A stretch of 64,000 bases of DNA from HKCCE3408 sp038530555 (GTDB lineage Bacteria; Pseudomonadota; Alphaproteobacteria; Rhodobacterales; Rhodobacteraceae): NCBI GenBank assembly GCA_038530555.1, contig JBCBCN010000006.1, positions 197,527 to 261,526 on the forward strand. Reading direction: 5' to 3'. A program made the position numbers and the translations under genes. This document shows positions 51,868 to 60,495 of this stretch, piece by piece. The notes beneath the pieces are model-generated. The model saw only the letters and a program-made list of their open reading frames with translations. It made no database searches and was not told the origin of the DNA. The first letter of the stretch is position 1. Every line of letters starts with the position of its first letter.

Positions 51868-53499
51868 TCATGATGCTGCGCCGTCTTGCGGTTTCGGATC
51901 GTTATTCGGATCGATCAGATCGCTTTCGTCCCAATAGCCAATAAGAACGCCCGCCTTTTCCTCAAAGGCCGTGAAGCGGGCTGCCATTTCGTCGCTGTAG
52001 GTTTCGCGTTGGCGGTATTGCAGAGCCCAATTTGCGAGGCGCGCATGCATATCTCGCCGGACCTCCTCATGCTCGGGCGAATGGCCTAAATCGACGAATT
52101 CATTCGGGTCGGATTTGCGGTCGAAAAGCACTGGCGCAAAGCCGGGCGCATGAATGTATTTCCAAGCCTCCGTCAAAGCCATATAAATCCGACAATCGCG
52201 TGGCCCGCGCCCGGTTTCAGGGGCAAAGACCTGTTGGTGATAGTCATACTCACTGACCACGAGGTCGTTCACCTGAGAGACCTCGCCGGTTAGCAGGGGA
52301 CGCAGCGACCTCCCGTCGATCTGATGGGCGGGCGGTGTGCCGCCGAAATTTTCAATGAAAGTCGGCAGAAGATCTATGGCTTGCACCAAGGCGTCGCAGG
52401 TGGTGCCGCGCGTGCCGTCCATCGCGGGGTCTGGATCGGCGATGATCAGCGGAACCTTGACCGATGGATCGTGGAAATAGTCTTTGTCGCCCATCCAGTG
52501 ATCGCCCAGATAGTCGCCGTGATCCGACGTTAGAACAATGGTCGTATTGTCCATCAATCCGCGTTCCTCCATGAACGCGAAAAGCACTCCTAATTGATCG
52601 TCGATCTGCTTGATGAGACCCATATAGGTGGGCACGACCTTTTCAATCGCCTCGTCGCGGCCGAAGGTTTGGCCGGCAATGCGCTCCATAAAGTGCCGCA
52701 TCAACGGGTTGGGTTCTTCACGCTCGACGTCCGAGCGAATTGGCGCTTGGATGTCTGCTGGACCATACATCTCGTTATAGGGGGCGGGCGCAATATAGGG
52801 CCAATGGGGTTTGATATAGGAAAGATGCAAAAGCCACGGCGTTTCCCCGTCATCTTCTGCCAGAAAGTCCATGGCCCGGCGCGTCATGTAGGGGGTTTCG
52901 CTGTCTTCTTCTGCGACATTGGCGGGCCGATCCGCGATGTCGTTGTAAAATCCGGAGCGCACGCCTTCGGCGGTTTGCACGGAATTCGCGGACCAGTGCC
53001 AAGGATTTGACCCCGTATGTCCTTTGTCACGCAGGTAGTCGTTGTAGCGCGGTTGCGCTTTCATCATCTTATCGGGAAAGACGCCATCGTCGCGTTCAAA
53101 GGGCTCAAACCCAGCCTCCCGATGGTGCAGCCCAACCTCGCTGTCAGGATCGATGCCCAGACGTGCCATACCCTCCCGGTCAGGCATCATATGCGTCTTG
53201 CCCACGAGAATGGGCCGAACCCCGAGGGGTTTGAGATAATCACCGATGTTTTTTTCGCCGACGCGCAGCGGGACGAAGTTTGCCGTCGCCCCGTGTGACG
53301 AGACGTAGCGGCCGGTATAGCAACTCATACGGCTGGGCCCGCAAATCGGCGATTGCACATAGGCATTGGTAAAGCGCACGCCCCGCGCCGCGATCTTATC
53401 GATATTTGGCGTCTGCAATGTCTTGTGACCTGCGCAGGACAGATAGTCGAAGCGCAGTTGGTCACACATGACGAACAGGATATTGCGGGGCGCGCTCAT
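51868..53499 (-). CDS. Type I sulfatase / phosphonate monoester hydrolase family enzyme
   Basis: A 543-residue alkaline-phosphatase-superfamily hydrolase. The formylglycine motif CxPxR is C53-GPSR in SPICGPSRMSCYTGRY. Metal ligands include D13 (VMCDQLR) and the SDHGDYLGDH motif. The insert HLSYIKPHWPYIAPAPYNEMYGP and the end LFDRKSDPNEFVDLGHSP closely resemble the phosphonate monoester hydrolase/arylsulfatase group, which cleaves sulfate, phosphate and phosphonate monoesters promiscuously. There is no signal peptide, so it acts in the cytoplasm after uptake. It is three bases from the SDR gene. Confidence 0.88.
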   Translation of the reverse strand: MSAPRNILFVMCDQLRFDYLSCAGHKTLQTPNIDKIAARGVRFTNAYVQSPICGPSRMSCYTGRYVSSHGATANFVPLRVGEKNIGDYLKPLGVRPILVGKTHMMPDREGMARLGIDPDSEVGLHHREAGFEPFERDDGVFPDKMMKAQPRYNDYLRDKGHTGSNPWHWSANSVQTAEGVRSGFYNDIADRPANVAEEDSETPYMTRRAMDFLAEDDGETPWLLHLSYIKPHWPYIAPAPYNEMYGPADIQAPIRSDVEREEPNPLMRHFMERIAGQTFGRDEAIEKVVPTYMGLIKQIDDQLGVLFAFMEERGLMDNTTIVLTSDHGDYLGDHWMGDKDYFHDPSVKVPLIIADPDPAMDGTRGTTCDALVQAIDLLPTFIENFGGTPPAHQIDGRSLRPLLTGEVSQVNDLVVSEYDYHQQVFAPETGRGPRDCRIYMALTEAWKYIHAPGFAPVLFDRKSDPNEFVDLGHSPEHEEVRRDMHARLANWALQYRQRETYSDEMAARFTAFEEKAGVLIGYWDESDLIDPNNDPKPQDGAAS

Positions 53500-53502
53500 G
53501 GT

Positions 53503-54255
53503 TCAGACGTTCACCTTGCCGCCATCGACGTTGAGCGTTTGGCCGGTCACGAAGTTGCTGTCCGACGAGGCAAGGTAAATGAGCGTGCCGAGCAGATCCT
53601 CGGGCAGCATCTCGCGCTTGATAGAGCGCGACGCCACAGTCGGGCCGCGCGCCATGTCAAAGCCGGAATTTGCCGCAAGCCCCTCACTTTCGGTCAGGCC
53701 GGGCGCGATCGCATTCACTTGGATGTTCTTTTCACCCAATTCGCGCCCGTGACAGCGGGTCAGCGCGATCACGGCCCCTTTAGACGCGGTGTAATGCGAC
53801 AGTCCCGGTGGCCCATAGTAAAATGTGCCCGAGGCGATATTGATAACCTTGCCGCCGCCCGCCTGGATCATAGTGGGCACGATCGAGCGCATCACTTGGT
53901 GCACCCCGCGCGCATTCACCCGCATGATCAGATCAAACTCATCTTCGTCGATCTCAAAGAACGGCTTGGGCGTAAGCGTTGCGAAGATCGACGCATTGTT
54001 GACCATGATATCGAGGCCGCCCATGCCTTTGGCGGTCTCAACCATGGCGCCGAGATCGCTGTTGTTGGTGACGTCGACTTTCATCCCCTGCGCTTTGCCG
54101 CCCGCATCCGTGATCGCGGCCACAGCTTTGCCTGTGTCTTGGACATCCGTGACCAAGACCTGCGCGCCTTCATCGGCCATGGCTTTGGCCATCAATGCTC
54201 CGATGCCTTGCGCGGCCCCGGTGATGACGGCGGTTTTTCCCTCTAAGCGGCCCAT
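53503..54255 (-). CDS. Short-chain dehydrogenase/reductase
   Basis: A 250-residue classical SDR: TGAAQGIGALMAKAMADEG for the cofactor, NNASIF, the catalytic serine in NIASGTFYYG, and YTASK. The end PEDLLGTLIYLASSDSNFVTGQTLNVDGG is also canonical. The acidic residue after the second strand (TDVQDTG) points to NAD(H). It presumably oxidises a secondary alcohol exposed or created in the pathway. It sits between the GST and sulfatase genes. Confidence 0.89.
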   Translation of the reverse strand: MGRLEGKTAVITGAAQGIGALMAKAMADEGAQVLVTDVQDTGKAVAAITDAGGKAQGMKVDVTNNSDLGAMVETAKGMGGLDIMVNNASIFATLTPKPFFEIDEDEFDLIMRVNARGVHQVMRSIVPTMIQAGGGKVINIASGTFYYGPPGLSHYTASKGAVIALTRCHGRELGEKNIQVNAIAPGLTESEGLAANSGFDMARGPTVASRSIKREMLPEDLLGTLIYLASSDSNFVTGQTLNVDGGKVNV

Positions 54256-54270
54256 TGGCGTCTCCCTTCG

Positions 54271-55092
54271 TCAGATGTCGATTTCCAGTATTCTTGCGAC
54301 CTCGGGCCAGCTTTTTGCGCCATTTTCCCGCAAGTCATTGGTCAGGTCTTCAGGGACCCATTCGATCAGGCATTTCTTGAAATTTGGCCGTGCCTCGATG
54401 CGAGCGAACCATCGCTCGACATTGGGCAGGCGCCCGTTTTCCCACATGCCGCGCATCGACATCATCGCAAGCCGGTTGACATAGGGTGTCATCGCGATGT
54501 CGGCGATCGAAAACTTGTTCCCCACCAGCCAATCGTCGCCGCTGGCCAGGGCGTCTTCCATTTTATGCAAATAGCTGTCGTAGAGCTTGACCTTATCCGC
54601 GGCTCCGGGCGCCTCGAAGCCATAGCGCGTATAACTGTCCTTAAGGTCTTTCCAATTGGAAGTGACCGACATTTTCGGAGTCGATGCCAAGAACTTGTCG
54701 CGACCCTCGGGGCCAAGGTTCTTGAGAACCGTATGGCGGTGTGAGCAAACGAACGTGACCGCGCCGCAGGCCGGGTGCAGGTCCTCATCCACCGCTTTGG
54801 TCCAATACCGCGCTTGGGCCCGTTCCCAGGCATCGGTCGGATGGACACTGGTGCCCGGCTCAAGCTGATCGAGATATTCTATAATAACGGTGCTGTCGGG
54901 GATTACCGTCTCATCGTGGACAAGTGTCGGCACCACGCCTTTGGGATTGAGCTTCAGATAATCGGGGTCGAACTGCTCACCTTTCAGAATGTCGATATAG
55001 ACACCATCCCAGGCCAAGCCCTTCTCCTCCATGGCGAAGCGGACTTTTGCGGCGCAAACCGAGGAGCCGTGGTGATAAAGCGTGAATGTCAT
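54271..55092 (-). CDS. Glutathione S-transferase family protein (LigF-like)
   Basis: A 273-residue GST. The N-terminal thioredoxin-like domain has LYHHGSSVCAAKVRFAMEEKGL, LNPKGVVPTLVHD and the glutathione contact DSTVIIEYLDQL. The helical domain begins RAQARYWTKAVDEDLHPACG; the RA-x2-R-WTK-VDE arrangement is reminiscent of LigE/LigF beta-etherases, and the protein is longer than average. Beta-etherases split beta-aryl ethers with glutathione. The start ATG 55092 overlaps the ALDH stop in ATGA. LigF-like function is an inference. Confidence 0.82.
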   Translation of the reverse strand: MTFTLYHHGSSVCAAKVRFAMEEKGLAWDGVYIDILKGEQFDPDYLKLNPKGVVPTLVHDETVIPDSTVIIEYLDQLEPGTSVHPTDAWERAQARYWTKAVDEDLHPACGAVTFVCSHRHTVLKNLGPEGRDKFLASTPKMSVTSNWKDLKDSYTRYGFEAPGAADKVKLYDSYLHKMEDALASGDDWLVGNKFSIADIAMTPYVNRLAMMSMRGMWENGRLPNVERWFARIEARPNFKKCLIEWVPEDLTNDLRENGAKSWPEVARILEIDI

Positions 55093-56525
55093 AGCTGCAC
55101 CGTCACCCATTTAAGCTCTGTCATCGCTTCCATGTCGGCATCGGTCCCTTCGCGGCCGACACCGCTTTCGCCATTGCCGCCGAAGGGCACATGCGCCTCG
55201 TCATGGATGGTGGGACCGTTGATGTGGCACATGCCGGCGCCGATATGCTTGGCAAAGTGAAAAGCCTTATCGATGTCCTTGGTGAAGATCGCCGAGGATA
55301 GTCCGTATTCGGTGTCGTTGGCGCGCTCCAAACCTTCCTCATAGCTGTCGATCGGGTAGATCGCTGTTACAGGGCCGAAGGTCTCAGTCCTGCAGACGGT
55401 CATCTCCTCAGTGACCCCGGTCAAGAGCGTCGGTTGGCATCGGTTGCCGTCCCATTCACCGCCATGGACCGTAGCACCCTTGGCGCGGGCATCCTCGATA
55501 TGGCTTTTGATCCTCTCGCGCTGTCTCGTGCTAATCACGGGTGCAATCACTGTGCCGGGGTCGCGAAGGTCGCCCATGCCGATCTTGCCCAGCATGCCAG
55601 AGAACCGCGCCACAAACTCATCGTAAAGCGGACGCTCTACATAAAAACGGCTCGACCCGATGCAGGCTTGGCCTGCGAACATAAAGATTGATCGCGCGGC
55701 CAGGGGCATAACCTTGTCGAGATCCGCATCCGCCAAAATGACCGTCGGGCTTTTGCCTCCAAGCTCGAGCGTGTTTGGCGTTTTCTTTCGCGCACAGATC
55801 TCATTGATGTGCTGACCGACCACGGTCGAGCCAGTGAAAGTCACGAAATCCACGTCCTCATGGCCGGTCAGGTCGTCGCCAATCTCATGACCCATACCGG
55901 TGACCACATTGTAACTGCCCGCTGGAAATCCGGCTTCGGCGATAATCTCGGCAAAAATCACGGTGAGGTGCGGCGCCATTTCGGAGGGCAAGTGAACTAC
56001 GGTGTTTCCAACGGCGAGGGCATTGGCCACAAGGCGCGTCGTTTTGATCAGCGGCACATTGAAAGGCGTGATCACCGCCACAACTCCGAGCGGCTCACGG
56101 ATCGACATCGAAAACGTTCCCGGCCGGTCGGAGGGGATGGTTTCCCCACGGACATTCCGGCAAAGCCCGGCCGCCGCACGTACCATGGTCAGGCCCTTTG
56201 AAAACTCGAACATCGCCTTTTGCACCGGTGAGCCGATCTCATCGATTAGGCAGTCGACCAGATCTTTCTGGCGTTCCTCCATCAACTCGGCCACGCGCAA
56301 CAGCATCCGCTCACGCTCGGTGGGGGTTGTTTCACGGTAGCTTGAAAAAGCGGCTTTGGCAGCGGCCACAGCGGCGCGGATATCTGCGCCTGTCCCTTTG
56401 GCGGCGTGCGCATAAAGGCTGTCGTCGAGCGGGTTGAGCACGTCCATCAAGCCGCCATCCTCGGCGTCTCTCCATGTGCCGCCGATGAAATGTTGCAGCG
56501 TTTTGGTTTCGGTATTCGCGTCCAT
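55089..56525 (-). CDS. Aldehyde dehydrogenase (aromatic aldehyde/vanillin dehydrogenase-like)
   Basis: A 478-residue ALDH: ITPFNVPLIKTTRLVANALAVGN, FTGSTVVGQHINEICARKKT, LELGGKSPTVIL and the catalytic cysteine in MFAGQACIGSSRF. The active-site wording and the C-terminal GNGESGVGREGTDADMEAMTELKWVT are close to salicylaldehyde/vanillin dehydrogenases. The start ATG 56525 has AGGAG at proper spacing; the opening at 56555 is extra. It oxidises an aldehyde product of the operon, aromatic if the resemblance holds. Confidence 0.88.
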   Translation of the reverse strand: MDANTETKTLQHFIGGTWRDAEDGGLMDVLNPLDDSLYAHAAKGTGADIRAAVAAAKAAFSSYRETTPTERERMLLRVAELMEERQKDLVDCLIDEIGSPVQKAMFEFSKGLTMVRAAAGLCRNVRGETIPSDRPGTFSMSIREPLGVVAVITPFNVPLIKTTRLVANALAVGNTVVHLPSEMAPHLTVIFAEIIAEAGFPAGSYNVVTGMGHEIGDDLTGHEDVDFVTFTGSTVVGQHINEICARKKTPNTLELGGKSPTVILADADLDKVMPLAARSIFMFAGQACIGSSRFYVERPLYDEFVARFSGMLGKIGMGDLRDPGTVIAPVISTRQRERIKSHIEDARAKGATVHGGEWDGNRCQPTLLTGVTEEMTVCRTETFGPVTAIYPIDSYEEGLERANDTEYGLSSAIFTKDIDKAFHFAKHIGAGMCHINGPTIHDEAHVPFGGNGESGVGREGTDADMEAMTELKWVTVQL

Positions 56526-56544
56526 GGAGCAGCTCCTTTCGTTG

Positions 56545-57906
56545 CTATCCGCCAACGACTGTTTCGGGCAGAAACAGCGCGATTTGTGGGAAAAGGATGA
56601 GAAGGGCGATCATTAGGGCCATGGCGAACCAGAACGGCCAAATGCCGCTGAAAATCCGGCCCATCGGCACGTCGGGCGCAATAGATTTCACGATGAACAC
56701 ATTGATCCCGACAGGCGGAGAAATCATCCCCATCTCAAGCACGATCACCACGATGATCCCGAACCAGATGAGGTCCCAGTTCAAGCCCATGGCGATTGGG
56801 ATGACGACAGGAATGGTCAACACGAGCATCGCCATCGACTCTAAAAACATTCCCAGGATGATGTAGATCCCGATGATCACCAAAAGGACACCCAGATCGC
56901 CAATCGGCAGCGATGTCAGGAAGGTCACGGCCTGCGCGGGTACTTCGGTGAGCGACATGAACGGAATGAAAACGAAGGCACCGATAATGATCAGGAAAAC
57001 TGTCGCCGTCGCGTTCAATGTTTGCGACACGACCGTCTTAAGCGTCTCAAAGCTCAGTGACCGACGGAAGAAAGCCACCACAAAGGTGAAAAAGGCGCCG
57101 ACGCCGCTGGCCTCAACGGGTGTGAAAAAGCCAGTATACATGCCGCCAATCGTCAGAAGTACAACGCCCAGGATTGGGGCCGCGTTCCAAAGCGATGCGC
57201 GCCGGTCTTCGGAGGAGGCGCGTTCTCCGCGCGGACCGGCTGCGGGATTTCGGGCAACCGTGAAATTGATAGCGGCAATAAACAGCAGTGTTAGGATGAT
57301 GCCCGGGATAATTCCAGCCATAAACAGCCGCCCGATCGATTGCTCAGTTAGGACGGCGTAAATGATCATTCCGCCCGATGGCGGGATTAAGAAACCAAGT
57401 GTGCCGCCCGCAGCGACCGAACCCGTCGCTAAGCTGTCCGAGTATTGATAGCGCTTCATCTCGGGAAGAGCGACGCGGCCCATGGTGACGGCACTAGCCA
57501 ACGATGAGCCTGACAGGGCTGCAAAACCTGCGCAGGCCGCGATCGTAGCCGAGGCAAGCCCACCCCGCAAATGGCCCATCCAGCGATATGCCGCAACAAA
57601 CAGGTCGTTTGACATCCCCGAAACGCCGGCAAGGCTGCCCATGAGGACGAACATGGGAATTACCAGCAGGTTGTAATTCGACGCCGCCTCGAACGTCTCA
57701 CCCGAGAGGTTTGAGAATGCCACCCGCCATCCTCGAGCCCAGGCTTGATCCGACGCCATACCCAGCAGCAAGAACTGGTTCGCATTGGCCAAAATGGTGC
57801 CAACGAACCCGACGGTCAGCATCGAAATCGCCACTGGCATGCGGAGCAAGAGCAAGACCAGTAGCGTCAACAGACCGAGTACGCCGAGGAGCGTCATGCT
57901 CATCAT
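56545..57906 (-). CDS. TRAP transporter large permease DctM
   Basis: A 453-residue membrane protein with about 12 segments: AACAGFAALSGSSLASAVTMG, LATGSVAAGGTLGFLIPPSG, GLNWDLIWFGIIVVIVLEMGMISPPVG. It forms the transport core of the DctPQM importer. Its ATG overlaps the dctQ stop. Confidence 0.92.
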   Translation of the reverse strand: MMSMTLLGVLGLLTLLVLLLLRMPVAISMLTVGFVGTILANANQFLLLGMASDQAWARGWRVAFSNLSGETFEAASNYNLLVIPMFVLMGSLAGVSGMSNDLFVAAYRWMGHLRGGLASATIAACAGFAALSGSSLASAVTMGRVALPEMKRYQYSDSLATGSVAAGGTLGFLIPPSGGMIIYAVLTEQSIGRLFMAGIIPGIILTLLFIAAINFTVARNPAAGPRGERASSEDRRASLWNAAPILGVVLLTIGGMYTGFFTPVEASGVGAFFTFVVAFFRRSLSFETLKTVVSQTLNATATVFLIIIGAFVFIPFMSLTEVPAQAVTFLTSLPIGDLGVLLVIIGIYIILGMFLESMAMLVLTIPVVIPIAMGLNWDLIWFGIIVVIVLEMGMISPPVGINVFIVKSIAPDVPMGRIFSGIWPFWFAMALMIALLILFPQIALFLPETVVGG

Positions 57907-58445
57907 AGCCCGTCACCCTCGGGGCCTTCGACGTCGTTATGTTTGGGGAGATCTCCGCCGCGCAAAAGAACGATCAGTTCGGCCACCAGTAAAAGCGCGT
58001 AGACAGCTATGGCCGCTGAGAGGATGTAGTAGAAAGGCTCGAAGGAGATCAAAAGCTGCTGTGTTGTTTCGCCGAACTGGGTGGCCGCGTGGCCGGATTC
58101 CCAGAGCCTCCATGACATCACAGCCAACACCAGGGTGCCGATGACCTTGACGAAGATGAGTGAGATCCGGGACACAGCGGGAGACATGTAAGGCTCCATC
58201 ATCTCAATCTCGATATGAGCACCGTTGCGCGCGCCGAAGGGCACAGACACAGCAACCACAAACACCAGGGCCAGGATAAGAATGTCCTCTGCGCCTTGGA
58301 TCGGACTGTTGAGTGCTTTGCGCATGATCAGCACGTTGAACACGCTGAGCCCTGTCATGCCGGCCAAGGCGATGCCGCCGAGGCACAAAGAGACTGCCCG
58401 CAGGATCGCATCGGCGCGCCGTCCGATCGGAGATGGATTTGACAT
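57903..58445 (-). CDS. TRAP transporter small permease DctQ
   Basis: A 180-residue four-helix subunit. The DctQ pattern is visible: SLCLGGIALAGMTGLSVFNVLIMR, the IQGAEDILILALVFVVAVSVPF core, GARNGAHIEIEMM, and a final ALLLVAELIVLLRG. The start ATG 58445 (MSNPSPIGRR) is preferred to 58502. It overlaps dctM by four bases and follows the binding-protein gene by 69 bases. Confidence 0.9.
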   Translation of the reverse strand: MSNPSPIGRRADAILRAVSLCLGGIALAGMTGLSVFNVLIMRKALNSPIQGAEDILILALVFVVAVSVPFGARNGAHIEIEMMEPYMSPAVSRISLIFVKVIGTLVLAVMSWRLWESGHAATQFGETTQQLLISFEPFYYILSAAIAVYALLLVAELIVLLRGGDLPKHNDVEGPEGDGL

Positions 58446-58514
58446 AGCCGCGTCCTCGAAATGGCTCAGCCTTTGCGCCAGGGCGATTTCGCCCCGACGC
58501 AAAGATCGGTCACA

Positions 58515-59525
58515 TCACTGGTTCAGGGCTTCGTAGATTTCGCGTGCATTTTCGATGCCGCGACTCTCGTAGTCGGCGAAGACGGCTTCGAACCCGTCCA
58601 TCAAGGCCGCGTCGACCAGAGCGCGCTCATCATCCGACATCCGCACACGCTCAAAGGTGGCGGGGTCCTGCGCTTCCATCATCTCAAGGGAGCGTTGATC
58701 CGCACCGTCGAAACTTGCGGCGATTTGCATGGAAATGGCTTCGCCACGCAGCTCGTCGATGATGGCGCGATGTTCGGGACTGAGGCCTTCATAGCGTTCG
58801 CGGTTCATCAAAACGAAGACGACTGCGTGCTGAACCGGAACGTTTTCCACGAAGTAATCGGCCACATCCCAAAAATTCCAGGGCGGCGTCATGTTGTTGT
58901 AGGTCGCATAAGTGGCGTCGATCGTGCCGGTCGACAGCCCGGTATACATCTCGGTCACCGGCATTTGCACCGGGACCGCGCCCATCGCTTCGATCAACGG
59001 TGTGGTCAGCGCCGCATATGGGACGACCTTGGCCCCCTGGAAGGCTTCCATCGTCGAGAGATCTACGGTGGATGCAATGCCAATGCCAGGCGCTGTTGCA
59101 AGGCCGAGCATAACGACATCCTCGTATTCCTCGGCAAGGTAGTCATCATAAATCGCGAGAATGCGCTGGGTCGCCTCGGCAGAGGTTTCCGCTTCGCCTG
59201 GAAGGATCGCCAGCATGGTCCTCGGGAACACGGTGGGTGTGTAAGCGGAGACGCCAAAGGTGATATCGGCCACGCCTTCTACGACGCGTCGGTATTGTTG
59301 CACGGGTCCTGCGCCCAGCTGGCCAGCTGGGAAGACTTGCAGTGTCAGATCGCCGCCCGAACGCGCGTCAAGCTCTTCGGCGAGCCATGCAAACATCACT
59401 GAATTTGTATGGTGCTGCGGTGGTACAAAGCTTGCGACGGTGAGTTGGTCGGCCAAAGCTGCAGGGGCAGACAGGCAAACGCCTAATGCTAAAGTGCTCG
59501 CCAGTGTGAAGCGCGAAAATGCCAT
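58515..59525 (-). CDS. TRAP transporter substrate-binding protein DctP
   Basis: A 336-residue periplasmic protein with a signal peptide (residues 1-26, ALA-like cleavage at PAALA). Core motifs: FPAGQLGAGPVQQYRRVVEGVADITFG, the arginine-bearing MPVTEMYTGLSTGTIDATYA that normally grips a carboxylate, and FVLMNRERYEGLSPEHRAIIDEL. A carboxylate-bearing substrate is therefore likely. The first gene of the long minus operon, 38 bases downstream of the first TTGGGATCCCAA site. Confidence 0.9.
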   Translation of the reverse strand: MAFSRFTLASTLALGVCLSAPAALADQLTVASFVPPQHHTNSVMFAWLAEELDARSGGDLTLQVFPAGQLGAGPVQQYRRVVEGVADITFGVSAYTPTVFPRTMLAILPGEAETSAEATQRILAIYDDYLAEEYEDVVMLGLATAPGIGIASTVDLSTMEAFQGAKVVPYAALTTPLIEAMGAVPVQMPVTEMYTGLSTGTIDATYATYNNMTPPWNFWDVADYFVENVPVQHAVVFVLMNRERYEGLSPEHRAIIDELRGEAISMQIAASFDGADQRSLEMMEAQDPATFERVRMSDDERALVDAALMDGFEAVFADYESRGIENAREIYEALNQ

Positions 59526-59563
59526 GGTTTCCTCCCGAGATCCATGCTGACCGGACTGCTGAT

Positions 59564-59575
59564 TTGGGATCCCAA
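59564..59575. promoter_or_regulatory. Candidate GntR operator, site 1
   Basis: Perfect 12-base palindrome TTGGGATCCCAA, 39 bases upstream of the dctP start on the minus strand. It is one of three copies in the 204-base divergent gap. Confidence 0.7.
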
Positions 59576-59638
59576 GGTTCCCTGATCTGGCGACAAGCAC
59601 CCGGTCGAATCTGCGCCAGTTCCTCAAAGAACGCAATT

Positions 59639-59650
59639 TTGGGATCCTGA
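59639..59650. promoter_or_regulatory. Candidate GntR operator, site 2 (degenerate)
   Basis: TTGGGATCCTGA: the left half is identical to the flanking sites, and the right half diverges by two bases. It lies midway between sites 1 and 3. Confidence 0.5.
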
Positions 59651-59700
59651 ATCAAGATATTTATCTCTCGAAATGCAAGATTGTCGCAGTATGGTTGACT

Positions 59701-59712
59701 TTGGGATCCCAA
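59701..59712. promoter_or_regulatory. Candidate GntR operator, site 3
   Basis: A second perfect TTGGGATCCCAA, 17 bases before the GntR start codon, in the right place for autoregulation. Confidence 0.7.
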
Positions 59713-59729
59713 AATGGGTGACTGCCTGA

Positions 59730-60488
59730 ATGGACTCGATCGACATTCGCCTCGCGGCGCAGATCCGCAGTGACATCATTCACGGCGTATATACTGAGGG
59801 AGAGCGGCTTTCCGAGGCTCAGCTGTGCGACACACACAGCGTTTCGCGGACGCCTGTTCGTTTGGCACTCCGCCTGCTTGAGCGTGAAGGCATCGTTCGG
59901 CGGGGCGCGGGTCGCGGGTACACAATTCAAAGCCCTAGCATAGCGGACATTATGCAGGCGGTTCAGGTGCGCGGGCATCTCGAAAGCCTGGCGGCGCGGC
60001 TCATGGCGCAATCGAAAGCGAGACATACCTCGCTGCTGGCCATGGCACAGGCTATCGAAACGATTGAGAAGTTGGTCGATTTAGGCCGTCTGGACGCTCA
60101 GACATCCCGGCAATTACAATCAGCCAACGAGGTTTTTCATCGCACAATCCTCGATGCGTGCGGCAATGATTATGTTGGGTTCACCTGCAAACAAATCAGC
60201 CATCTGCCGATGCTTGCGGCGGGCTCGATGGTTTTTGATCGAGCCGTCTCTGAAACGCCTGACATGTGGGAGAAAGGCGTTTTTCGCCTAAAAATTGGCA
60301 ATGCTCAGCATCAGGTGATTTACGAGGCGATCGAACAGGGCGACGCTGTGCGTGCGGAAGGCATGATGCGCGAGCACTCGCACACAATGATAAAATACAT
60401 CGAGACTTTCGAGAAGCGAGATGGATCTCTCACCGTCTCGGATCTTGTCGCATATTCCGCCGCTGACTCCGTTCAGACCCCATCCTGA
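59730..60488 (+). CDS. GntR family regulator (FCD type)
   Basis: A 252-residue regulator. The winged HTH (about 5-70) includes QIRSDIIHGVYTEGERLSEAQLCDTHSVSRTPVRLALRLLEREGIV. The helical FCD domain follows (about 85-220), with HRTILDACGNDYV and a final HQVIYEAIEQGDAVRAEGMMREH carrying the usual metal-binding histidines. FCD regulators bind small organic acids. Its own promoter and that of the TRAP operon share identical palindromes, so it most likely controls both arms. GAGG of the next gene overlaps its stop. Confidence 0.9.
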   Translation: MDSIDIRLAAQIRSDIIHGVYTEGERLSEAQLCDTHSVSRTPVRLALRLLEREGIVRRGAGRGYTIQSPSIADIMQAVQVRGHLESLAARLMAQSKARHTSLLAMAQAIETIEKLVDLGRLDAQTSRQLQSANEVFHRTILDACGNDYVGFTCKQISHLPMLAAGSMVFDRAVSETPDMWEKGVFRLKIGNAQHQVIYEAIEQGDAVRAEGMMREHSHTMIKYIETFEKRDGSLTVSDLVAYSAADSVQTPS

Positions 60489-60495
60489 GGTAGCC

